This document shows positions 5,106 through 10,370 of a stretch of DNA of 10,370 nt, in pieces. The DNA is taken from the NCBI GenBank assembly GCA_028290165.1, contig JAQGKJ010000877.1:1-10370 (forward strand), in the 5' to 3' direction. The stretch comes from Bradyrhizobium sp. (GTDB lineage: Bacteria > Pseudomonadota > Alphaproteobacteria > Rhizobiales > Xanthobacteraceae). Under the pieces are notes generated by a model, which was given only the letters and a program-made list of their open reading frames with translations, was not told where the DNA came from and did no database searches. The first letter of the stretch is position 1. Each line of letters starts with the position of its first letter. Position numbers and translations under genes: made by a program.

Positions 5106-5613
5106 AGCAGGCCGAACGGCCGACACGTTCATAATCATTCGAAGGCTGATATTAGCGTTCGTCACGTTGGTCGCGGCGAGTGTGTGTGGCTCCGCAAGCT
5201 ACGCGCAATCGGGGCCGTTCGCCGGCATGGCCGGCAACTGGTCGGGCGGCGGCACCGTCATGCTCGACGACGGCTCGAGCGAGCGGATACGGTGCCGCGC
5301 ATCCTATGCCGTCGGCGCCGGCGGGACCGGCCTCAATCTGAGCCTGACCTGCGCCAGCGACAGCTACAAATTCGATCTCAAAGGCAGCGTCATCTCGGAC
5401 CGCGGCGTGCTTTCCGGGTCCTGGAGCGAAAGCAGCCGGGGCATCAACGGCTCCCTCGAAGGGCGCGGCGCCAATGGCAAATTTCAGGTCGTCGCGAGCG
5501 CACCCGGTTTCACCGCCAACATTTCATTGACGACGAGCGGCAACAAGCAGTCGGTCGCGATCAGGGCCGAGAGCCAGTTCAAGGGCGCCAATATTGCGCT
5601 CACCCGCATCTAG
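5050..5613 (+). CDS. Exported beta-rich hypothetical protein (start uncertain)
   Basis: The reliable part begins around 5131: IIIRRLILAFVTLVAASV then CGSASYAQ is a clear Sec signal peptide. It is followed by a mature protein of about 135 residues with AGNWSGGGTVMLDDGSSE, RCRASYAVGAGGTGLNLSL and repeated short Gly/Ser strands (GVLSGSWSESSRGINGSLEG), i.e. a beta-barrel or sandwich. There is no ATG, GTG or TTG just before the signal; the codons there are ATA, ATC and ATT. The nearest canonical start is the ATG at 5050, with GGGGA six bases upstream. It lies inside the preceding gene and would give a 27-residue n-region. I give that coordinate, but ATT at 5137 or a mutated start at 5131 is equally possible. 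It is probably co-transcribed with the 4746-5105 gene. Function unknown. Confidence 0.7.
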   Translation: MGHLRAYRAADGGKRHGNKAGRTADTFIIIRRLILAFVTLVAASVCGSASYAQSGPFAGMAGNWSGGGTVMLDDGSSERIRCRASYAVGAGGTGLNLSLTCASDSYKFDLKGSVISDRGVLSGSWSESSRGINGSLEGRGANGKFQVVASAPGFTANISLTTSGNKQSVAIRAESQFKGANIALTRI

Positions 5614-5640
5614 CCTTCGCCCCGCCGCGGCCGGCCCGAG

Positions 5641-5841
5641 TTAACTTGTCTTCGGTTTGGTCAGCCGGGCGGCGGTATCCTTTATGGTTTTTGCAATCAA
5701 CAACGCGTCTTCCTTGTTGAAGGCAAAATCCTGCACGCCTTTGTGCGTGGTCAGCGAAAGCACCATGATATGGGGCTCGTTCTCGGGCCAGCCGGTCGCG
5801 AACGCCGTCACAAAATCCGCGGATGTGGATCGGTTTGTCAT
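5641..5841 (-). CDS. Small hypothetical protein translationally coupled to the RidA-like gene
   Basis: A 66-residue protein with MTNRSTSADFVTAFATGWPE, then HIMVLSLTTHKGVQDFAFN and a C-terminal helix KEDALLIAKTIKDTAARLTK. The pattern of two strands (IMVLSLTT, VQDFAFN) followed by a helix reads as a small alpha/beta protein. The phrase 'shxGxqdFaf..edAl.iA..i' resembles short uncharacterised proteins of rhizobia. No signal peptide or membrane helix. Its ATG overlaps the TGA of the RidA-like gene (ATGA, bases 5838-5841), the usual arrangement for translational coupling, and a GAGG lies about ten bases upstream. The two proteins are therefore probably made together. It converges with the exported-protein gene only 27 bases away, with no clear terminator between. 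Confidence 0.75.
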   Translation of the reverse strand: MTNRSTSADFVTAFATGWPENEPHIMVLSLTTHKGVQDFAFNKEDALLIAKTIKDTAARLTKPKTS

Positions 5842-6251
5842 CGGGCGACGCCCTCAGCGGCCGGAACAAAGGCGGTAACTTCGATCTCGACCTTGGCACG
5901 TTCGTCGACGAGACCTGCGATGTAGAGCAGCGTCGAGGGCGGGAAGTTCTTCCCCAAGATCTCACGCCAGGCCGCGCCAATACCGGCGCCCGCGGCTTCG
6001 TATTCGCTGCGGCTGGTCAGATACCAGGTCAGGCGGACGATGTGCTGCGGCCCGGCGCCGGCTTCCGCGAGCAGCTTGATGATCCTTCGCAACGCCGTGC
6101 CGACCTGGCCAGCCATATCGGGTTGATATTCGCCCTTCTCGTCGCCGCCGGTCTGGCCGGCAAGGACGATCCACTGGCCGGGACCATCGACCGCGACGCC
6201 ATGCGAAAATCCGCGTGGCTTTGACCATTCGGCCGGTTGCAGGATGCGCAT
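5838..6251 (-). CDS. RidA/YjgF/UK114 family protein lacking the catalytic arginine
   Basis: A 137-residue protein of normal Rid length. The fold is visible: GFSHGVAVDGPGQWIVLAGQ (first strands), DMAGQVGTALRRIIKLLAEAG (long helix), HIVRLTWYLTSRSEYE, then FPPSTLLYIAGL and VEIEVTAF at the end. RidA deaminates reactive enamine/imine intermediates from PLP enzymes, using an Arg in the 'FPARSxV' segment. Here the aligned position is Ser106 (FPPSTLL), so imine deaminase activity is doubtful and the protein belongs with the non-RidA Rid subgroups. The Glu of the VEIE strand is kept. The ATG at 6251 has an excellent GGAGGAG (6265-6259) seven bases upstream. First gene of a two-gene operon with the 66-residue protein, divergent from the permease. 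Confidence 0.88.
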   Translation of the reverse strand: MRILQPAEWSKPRGFSHGVAVDGPGQWIVLAGQTGGDEKGEYQPDMAGQVGTALRRIIKLLAEAGAGPQHIVRLTWYLTSRSEYEAAGAGIGAAWREILGKNFPPSTLLYIAGLVDERAKVEIEVTAFVPAAEGVAR

Positions 6252-6281
6252 GGGCGGGCTCCTCCAGGACTGTTATGGATC

Positions 6282-6320
6282 GTCATTCCGGATGGTGCGA
6301 AGCAACCGACCTGGAATGAC
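6282..6320. repeat. Imperfect inverted repeat (REP-like) in divergent intergenic region
   Basis: GTCATTCC (6282-6289) and GGAATGAC (6313-6320) are perfect 8-base inverted arms around a GGTGCGAAGCAACC core, which can pair with itself. The form, with GTCATTCCGG...ACCTGGAATGAC, resembles a dispersed intergenic repeat of Bradyrhizobium. It sits 30 bases upstream of the RidA-like start. The symmetry is seen; repetition elsewhere in the genome cannot be checked here. Confidence 0.45.
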
Positions 6321-6469
6321 CAAGATTTGTCGTTCCTTAGCACCGATCGCACCGGCCGCGCATCACTGCATCAGCATATTTGCGCGTTGCAAATCGGCCG
6401 GAGGTCGCCGATACCGGCCCTCCTTCCGAAACCTCCCGCGACCTGCGGCATCTCTGGCACTCCCCGCTG

Positions 6470-7348
6470 ATGGACCGGACACCTTCCAAACCAAGGGCCG
6501 CGCTGTGGATGGCGGGCTGGCTTGCCCTGATGCTGATCGTGGCGATCGCCGGGCGGGAGGCGACGCGCGAATTGAACGTGTTTCAGGTCATGGAGCTGCG
6601 CTCGGGCCTCGGCTTTTTCATGCTGTACCCGCTGGTCCGCCTCAACGGAGGGTTTGCGGCGATGAGGACCTCGCGACCGCTGCAGCATACCGGTCGTAAC
6701 CTCATTCAATATGGCGCGCAGCTCGGCTGGTTGTTCGCCCTCACCCTGATTCCGCTGGGTCAGGTGGTGTCGATCGAATTCACCATGCCGATCTGGACCG
6801 CGATCCTTGCCGCGAGTTTTCTCGGCGAGCGCATGACGGTCTCGAAGGTTGCGGCGATCGTGCTTGGCGTGGTCGGCGTCGTCGTTATTGTCAGACCTGA
6901 GACCGGGCAGATCAATCCCGGCCAGTTGGTCGCGCTGGTTGCTGCGGTCGGCTTCGGCATTTCCGTCGCCATGATGAAGTCTCTCACCCGCACCGAAAGC
7001 GCGCTGACGATCATTTTCTGGATGCTCGTGATCCAGTCCGTGGCCGGATTTTTTCCCGCGCTCTATGTCTGGAAATGGCCGTCGGCCTACGCGTTTTGCT
7101 GGAGCGTCGTGATCGCGTTCTGCGGGACCTTTTCTCACTACTGCATGGCGCGTGCGATGCTGCACGCCGATGCAACCGTAGTGCTGCCGATGGATTTCCT
7201 GCGCGTTCCCCTGACGGCCACGGCCGGCTGGCTGATCTATTCGGAGCGGCTGGACCTGTTCACGGTGCTTGGGGCGGCGCTGATCCTCACCGGCAATCTG
7301 TTGAACCTGCGGGCGGCGGAACCGCGTCCCGCGCGTGTCGGAACCTGA
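6470..7348 (+). CDS. EamA/DMT-superfamily permease
   Basis: A 292-residue membrane protein with about ten hydrophobic helices arranged as two EamA halves. The end of the first half has the typical EFTMPIWTAILAASFLGER followed by a GVVGVVVIVRPE helix. The second half ends with VVLPMDFLRVPLTATAGW, LIYSERLDLFTVLGA and a final ALILTGNLLNLR helix. DMT carriers move small metabolites across the inner membrane; the substrate (amino acid, vitamin, nucleotide-type and so on) cannot be read from the sequence. I choose the ATG at 6470 because MDRTPSKPRAALWMAGWLA gives the normal short cytoplasmic lead and family length. A TTG at 6380 would add 30 polar residues. No strong ribosome-binding site precedes either. 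Single gene, divergent from the RidA-like operon. Confidence 0.88.
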   Translation: MDRTPSKPRAALWMAGWLALMLIVAIAGREATRELNVFQVMELRSGLGFFMLYPLVRLNGGFAAMRTSRPLQHTGRNLIQYGAQLGWLFALTLIPLGQVVSIEFTMPIWTAILAASFLGERMTVSKVAAIVLGVVGVVVIVRPETGQINPGQLVALVAAVGFGISVAMMKSLTRTESALTIIFWMLVIQSVAGFFPALYVWKWPSAYAFCWSVVIAFCGTFSHYCMARAMLHADATVVLPMDFLRVPLTATAGWLIYSERLDLFTVLGAALILTGNLLNLRAAEPRPARVGT

Positions 7349-7419
7349 GCGGTCGGGTCAGCCCGTGACGAGCCAGAGCGTCGCCATCCCCCATTTTTTC
7401 CGCCGCTCCACCTCAAAAT

Positions 7420-7435
7420 TGTGATCTAAATCACG
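7420..7435. promoter_or_regulatory. CRP/FNR-family binding site (near CRP consensus)
   Basis: TGTGATCTAAATCACG matches the CRP pattern TGTGA-N6-TCACA in all but the last base. It also carries the ATCTAGAT-like centre of the ideal E. coli site, and AAAT precedes it. It lies 72 bases after the permease stop and 180 bases before the caspase-like gene, in the only promoter region for that gene. Binding by a CRP-type regulator is inferred. Confidence 0.5.
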
Positions 7436-7614
7436 GAGCTTCGCGCGCTGACTTCGATAGCATGAGCGTCACTGGATACCGCAAGCCGCGTTGCGTGGCT
7501 GCCGTCAAGATTTGGGCAATAGCCTAATTTTTTGTGGCGCGAAGTGTGGTTTTTTCGTGTAGTCTGCCGCCTGCGTTGCAGCTTAAGTTTATTCGATTCT
7601 ACAGGGGATTTCAG

Positions 7615-9048
7615 ATGCGCTACCTCACCGTCGTTCTTTCCCTGCTTTGCATGCTGTTCACCGCGGAGGCCGCCAAGGCCGAACGCCGGGTCGCCTTTGT
7701 CGTCGGCAACGGCGCCTACAGGAACGTGGCGCAGCTTCCCAACCCAGCGGTCGATGCCAAGGCGATGGCGAGCGTGCTTCGCAATGTCGGCTTCGAGGTC
7801 GTCGAAGGCACCAATCTGACCCGCGACAAGATGACGGAAAAGCTGCTCGACTTCGGCAAGAAGGCGCAGGGCGCCGACGTCGCGGTGTTTTTCTACGCCG
7901 GCCACGGCATCGCCATCAGCGGCACCAACTATCTGCTGCCGATCGACGCCGACATCAAATCGGAAATGGACGTCAAGCTGGGCGCCGCGATCAACATCGA
8001 TCTCACCCTCGACCAGACCATGAGTGACGCCAAGGTCAAGCTGGTGTTCCTCGATGCCTGCCGCGACAATCCCTTTGCCGCGAAGATCAAGTCCAATGCC
8101 TCTACCCGCAGCGTGTCGGTACAATCGGGCCTTGCGGAAATGAAATCCGGCGAAGGCACGCTGATCGCGTTTGCGACCGGCCCCGGGCAGACGGCGCTGG
8201 ACGGTCAGGAAGGCACCAACAGTCCGTTTACGCGCGCGCTGATTGCCCACATCACGACGCCCGGCGTCGAGATCCAGCAGGCGATGACCGAGGTACGTGC
8301 CCAGGTCAACGAGGAGACCAACAAGGGTCAATTGCCCTGGGGCCACACCAACCTGATCGGTTCGGTCTATCTGAACCCGGCTGCGGCGCCTGCTCCCGGC
8401 GCGGCGCCGGCGGCGTCCGGCCCGGCGGCGGTCGCCTCAGCCTCCTCAGGGACCGACGTCGAACTCGAGTTTTGGCGCTCGGTCAAGGAATCCAACAAGC
8501 CGGAAGAACTCAACGCTTACCTGAGCAACTATCCCAACGGCCAGTTCAAGTCGCTGGCGCTGGCCCGCATCGCCTCGCTGGAGAACGGCCCATCGACCAC
8601 CACCCGCAACCTGACGACCGCTATCGATCCCGCCACCTTCAGTGAAGATGCCACGCAGACGACGGAGGATCAGATCGGCCTCGACAAGGGCCAGCGCCGC
8701 GACGTGCAGCGCCGGCTGACCGGTCTTGGTTTCGATACCAAGGTCACCGGGAAGTTCGATGACAACACGCGCTCCGTGATCAGGCGCTGGCAGGCGGCCC
8801 GCGGTTATCCCACTACCGGATTCTTCAACAAGCTGCAGCACAAGGCACTGTTGACCGAAATCGTCGCCACGACGCAATCGAGTTCCACTGACGACTCTGA
8901 CGACAAGACCGCTCGCCGCCGCAGCAGCGGTGGAGGTGGCGGAGGCGGCCATCGTAGTGGCGGCGGAGGCGGCGGAGGTGGCGGCAATCCCGGTGCCTTC
9001 ATCGGCGGCGCGTTGGGTGGGATGATGGGCGGCATGTTCCGGCACTGA
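7615..9048 (+). CDS. Exported caspase-like protease (peptidase C14) with peptidoglycan-binding-like domain
   Basis: A 477-residue protein. Domains in order: signal peptide 1-22 (VVLSLLCMLFTAEAAKA); caspase-fold domain about 23-255, beginning RRVAFVVGNGAYRNVAQLPN, with catalytic His97 in FFYAGHG and Cys149 in LVFLDACRDNPF, followed by GTLIAFATGPGQTALDG and SPFTRALIAHI; Pro/Ala linker 255-280; helical repeat 283-323 (EFWRSVKESNKPEELNAYL then YPNGQFKSLALARIASLE); peptidoglycan-binding_1-like domain about 355-415 (QRRDVQRRLTGLGFDTKVTG, DDNTRSVIRRWQAARG); polyglycine tail 439-457; and a C-terminal GGALGGMMGGMFRH. The dyad is intact, so it is probably an active Arg/Lys- or Asp-directed cysteine protease in the periplasm or envelope. 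The ATG at 7615 is supported by AGGGGA six bases upstream. It is monocistronic, with a CRP-type site upstream and a terminator downstream. The caspase assignment is firm; the substrate is unknown. Confidence 0.92.
   Translation: MRYLTVVLSLLCMLFTAEAAKAERRVAFVVGNGAYRNVAQLPNPAVDAKAMASVLRNVGFEVVEGTNLTRDKMTEKLLDFGKKAQGADVAVFFYAGHGIAISGTNYLLPIDADIKSEMDVKLGAAINIDLTLDQTMSDAKVKLVFLDACRDNPFAAKIKSNASTRSVSVQSGLAEMKSGEGTLIAFATGPGQTALDGQEGTNSPFTRALIAHITTPGVEIQQAMTEVRAQVNEETNKGQLPWGHTNLIGSVYLNPAAAPAPGAAPAASGPAAVASASSGTDVELEFWRSVKESNKPEELNAYLSNYPNGQFKSLALARIASLENGPSTTTRNLTTAIDPATFSEDATQTTEDQIGLDKGQRRDVQRRLTGLGFDTKVTGKFDDNTRSVIRRWQAARGYPTTGFFNKLQHKALLTEIVATTQSSSTDDSDDKTARRRSSGGGGGGGHRSGGGGGGGGGNPGAFIGGALGGMMGGMFRH
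8929..8985 (+). repeat. Glycine-codon (GGN) low-complexity repeat inside the caspase-like gene
   Basis: Seven glycine codons, then His-Arg-Ser, then nine more glycine codons, in an irregular GGT/GGA/GGC alternation. Units such as GGCGGAGGCGG recur. The tract could vary in length by slippage while staying in frame in steps of three. Confidence 0.8.
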
Positions 9049-9087
9049 TCGTTCCGCTCCGCCAAGGTCAGAATCTCAACCAACATA

Positions 9088-9117
9088 AAGCCCGGTCAGT
9101 TGCCGGGCTTTTTTATT
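9088..9117 (+). terminator. Rho-independent terminator of the caspase-like gene
   Basis: AAGCCCGG-TCAGTTG-CCGGGCTT is an 8-bp stem followed by TTTTATTT, 40 bases after the caspase-like stop. Read on the minus strand the same stem is followed by TTTATG, so it may also help end the convergent operon that stops at 9141. Confidence 0.85.
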
Positions 9118-9140
9118 TCAAGCTTTTTTCACGGGCCTTT

Positions 9141-9464
9141 TTATTTCCTGCCTCGTGTGCACTCCGCGTGGCCCTCCGTCAGTTTCACGATTTTGTTGCC
9201 GCCTGACGTCAGCCGGCACATTTCCACTTCCTTGCCGGCCGGAACCGATTTGGCGCAGGTGATCTGCGGGTTGTTGTCGTATTTGGTCGTCGAGAATTTG
9301 CAGGTCACGATGCAGGAGGCGTCGCGATCGAGCGCATTGGTGATCAGGATGCTGGCGATGTCCTCGCCCGGCAAGATGATGCAGCTGTATGGCACCAGTT
9401 CCGCCCACGCCGGCGTCGACAGCAGACCGGCCAATAACATGAGGTGGGACATGGCCGATCGCAT
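9141..9464 (-). CDS. Exported six-cysteine hypothetical protein
   Basis: A 107-residue protein with an N-terminal signal peptide (MRSAMSHLMLLAGLLSTPAWA, cleavage after residue 21). The mature part of 86 residues has six Cys (28, 51, 55, 70, 83, 102), enough for three disulfides. It starts ELVPYSCIILPGEDIASILI, continues ASCIVTCKFSTTKYDNN, and ends with a basic ECTRGRK. The even Cys count and export signal point to a compact disulfide-bonded periplasmic or secreted protein. The alternating hydrophobic strands suggest a beta-sandwich. No known family recognised. The start is uncertain between ATG 9464 (weak GGAAC upstream) and ATG 9452, which would still give a signal peptide. It lies 14 bases after the BrnA-like gene, hence probably the same operon. 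Confidence 0.78.
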   Translation of the reverse strand: MRSAMSHLMLLAGLLSTPAWAELVPYSCIILPGEDIASILITNALDRDASCIVTCKFSTTKYDNNPQITCAKSVPAGKEVEMCRLTSGGNKIVKLTEGHAECTRGRK

Positions 9465-9478
9465 GGATTGTTCCGACG

Positions 9479-9718
9479 CTATTTCCCCGCCGCTTTTCTA
9501 AGCGCCTCATTGATGCGATCCTGCCACCCCGGCCCGCTTTCCTGGAAGTGCTCGAGCACGTCCTGATCGATCCGAAGCGAAACCAGTTCCTTCACACTCG
9601 GAAGCGCCACCGGCTTCGGCGGCATATCCGGAACCTTGGTCGTCGTCTTCTTGAACGCAGCCTCGGCTTCGGTCCGGGCATCGTTCAGGGTCCTGGGTCG
9701 TCTCGGCCGATCTGCCAC
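9479..9718 (-). CDS. BrnA-type antitoxin family protein, no toxin gene adjacent
   Basis: A 79-residue protein. The N-terminal half is basic and Pro/Thr-rich (MADRPRRPRTLNDARTEAEA, then KVPDMPPKPVALPS). The C-terminal half (about 42-79) is VKELVSLRIDQDVLEHFQES followed by GPGWQDRINEALRKAAGK. The 'vSLRiDxDVlexFxxxGpGWQxRINeaLR' pattern is the signature of the BrnA antitoxin family, a ribbon-helix-helix DNA-binding antitoxin that normally pairs with the BrnT RNase. BrnT (about 90 residues, normally just upstream) is absent: cysK occupies that place. The GTG start is two bases after the cysK stop, and its GAAGGA ribosome-binding site lies within the cysK 3' end, so it is translated from the cysK transcript. 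It could be a solitary regulator rather than an antitoxin. Confidence 0.8.
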   Translation of the reverse strand: MADRPRRPRTLNDARTEAEAAFKKTTTKVPDMPPKPVALPSVKELVSLRIDQDVLEHFQESGPGWQDRINEALRKAAGK

Positions 9719-9720
9719 GG

Positions 9721-10370
9721 CTAGATTCCTTCGAACAACGCCGTCGACAGATAGCGCTCCGCGAACGATGGCACGATCGCCAGGATGGTTTTGCCGGCGG
9801 CTTCCGGTCGCTTGCCGATTTGAAGCGCTGCGGCAATCGCGGCGCCTGAGGAAATGCCGCCGGGGATGCCTTCGGTGCGCGCCAGCGCGCGCGCGGTTTC
9901 GATCGCGGTGGCGCTGTTGACCTTGACGATCTCGTCGATCACCGAGCGGTCGAGAATGTCGGGAATGAACCCTGCCCCGATCCCCTGGATCTTGTGCGGC
10001 GAATGCTGCCCGCCGGACAGCACCGGACTTTCCTCCGGTTCCACGGCGACCACCCGCAGCGACGGCTTGCGTGGCTTCAACACCTGCCCAACGCCGGTGA
10101 TGGTGCCGCCGGTGCCGACGCCGGCGACGAAGTAATCGATATTGCCGCCGGTGTCGTTCCAGATTTCCTCCGCCGTGGTGCGGCGATGAATTTCGGGGTT
10201 GGCGAGGTTCTTGAACTGCTGCGGCATCACGGCGTTCGGCGTTGTCCGCACCAGCTCTTCGGCGGTCGCGATCGAACCCTTCATGCCCTGCGCCGCCGGC
10301 GTCAGCACGATCTCGGCGCCGAGGAAAGCCAGCATCTTGCGGCGCTCGATCGACATCGATTCCGGCATCA
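9721..10370 (-). CDS. cysK: Cysteine synthase (O-acetylserine sulfhydrylase), N-terminus outside window
   Basis: The visible C-terminal 216 residues start just before [19 protein letters not shown], a canonical CysK segment. They include [11 protein letters not shown] and the PLP phosphate-binding loop GTGGTITG (84-91 of the visible part). They continue through the substrate-binding [11 protein letters not shown] region, GGISSGAA with the Ser that contacts the PLP ring nitrogen, and the standard ending [16 protein letters not shown]. CysK condenses O-acetyl-L-serine with sulfide to give L-cysteine in the cytoplasm. The PLP-binding lysine and the first 110 or so residues lie beyond the right edge. 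The frame is clean. It is followed by the BrnA-like gene with a two-base gap, then a Cys-rich exported protein. Confidence 0.95.
   Translation of the reverse strand, partial: MPESMSIERRKMLAFLGAEIVLTPAAQGMKGSIATAEELVRTTPNAVMPQQFKNLANPEIHRRTTAEEIWNDTGGNIDYFVAGVGTGGTITGVGQVLKPRKPSLRVVAVEPEESPVLSGGQHSPHKIQGIGAGFIPDILDRSVIDEIVKVNSATAIETARALARTEGIPGGISSGAAIAAALQIGKRPEAAGKTILAIVPSFAERYLSTALFEGI

Noticed and set aside
6371..7165. 264-residue minus-strand frame opposite the permease
   Set aside because: It is His/Arg/Asp-rich and lacks any motif; the plus-strand EamA protein explains the sequence fully.
7426..8346. 306-residue minus-strand frame opposite the caspase-like gene
   Set aside because: Antisense shadow of a firmly identified gene; it also runs through that gene's promoter region.
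1..10370. CRISPR array, tRNA/rRNA, insertion sequence or prophage
   Set aside because: No regularly spaced repeats, tRNA-like cloverleaf, transposase motif or phage structural gene was seen on either strand.

Overview
This window looks like a chromosomal stretch from an alphaproteobacterium of the Bradyrhizobium/Rhodopseudomonas type (Nitrobacteraceae). The inference rests on high G+C, a phasin-type gene, several short secreted or His-rich proteins of a style common in that group, and an intergenic CTAGAG...CTCTAG hairpin repeat typical of these genomes. No database search was possible, so family names come from motif recognition.

Region 1-1017 is gene-poor and looks like a gene graveyard. 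It holds the tail of an unidentified reading frame (3-194), the start of a broken DUF2235-type hydrolase (356-519), a fragment resembling a thiamine-pyrophosphate enzyme (661-795), and on the other strand a C-terminal scrap resembling feruloyl-CoA synthase (786-953). Region 1018-2452 holds very small genes: a one-helix membrane ORF, a zinc-ribbon protein, a secreted Gly/His-rich protein with its own terminator and leader hairpin, a 37-residue membrane protein, and a small helical protein. Region 2714-3774 has a phasin-like gene divergent from a small putative DNA-binding gene. The stop codon of the latter lies inside a REP-like repeat, and a strong intrinsic terminator follows.

Region 3952-5613 (+ strand) encodes a short formyltransferase-fold protein whose active-site sequence resembles the hydrolase domain of 10-formyl-THF dehydrogenase. 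Two small exported proteins follow, behind a leader with two dyad-symmetric elements. Region 5641-6251 (- strand) is a translationally coupled pair: a RidA-family protein without the family's catalytic arginine, and a 66-residue partner. Region 6470-7348 (+) is an EamA/DMT permease.

Region 7615-9048 (+) is the most distinctive gene. It encodes an exported caspase-fold protease with an intact His/Cys dyad, a helical repeat, a peptidoglycan-binding-like domain and a polyglycine tail. It lies downstream of a near-consensus CRP-type site and ends at a good terminator. Region 9141-10370 (-) is an apparent three-gene operon: cysK (cut by the window edge), a BrnA-type antitoxin with no visible BrnT toxin, and a six-cysteine exported protein.

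No rRNA, tRNA, CRISPR array, intact transposase or prophage gene was seen. No single large new system is evident. The points most worth checking are the exported caspase, the cysK-linked orphan antitoxin, the atypical formyltransferase and RidA active sites, and the decayed left end.
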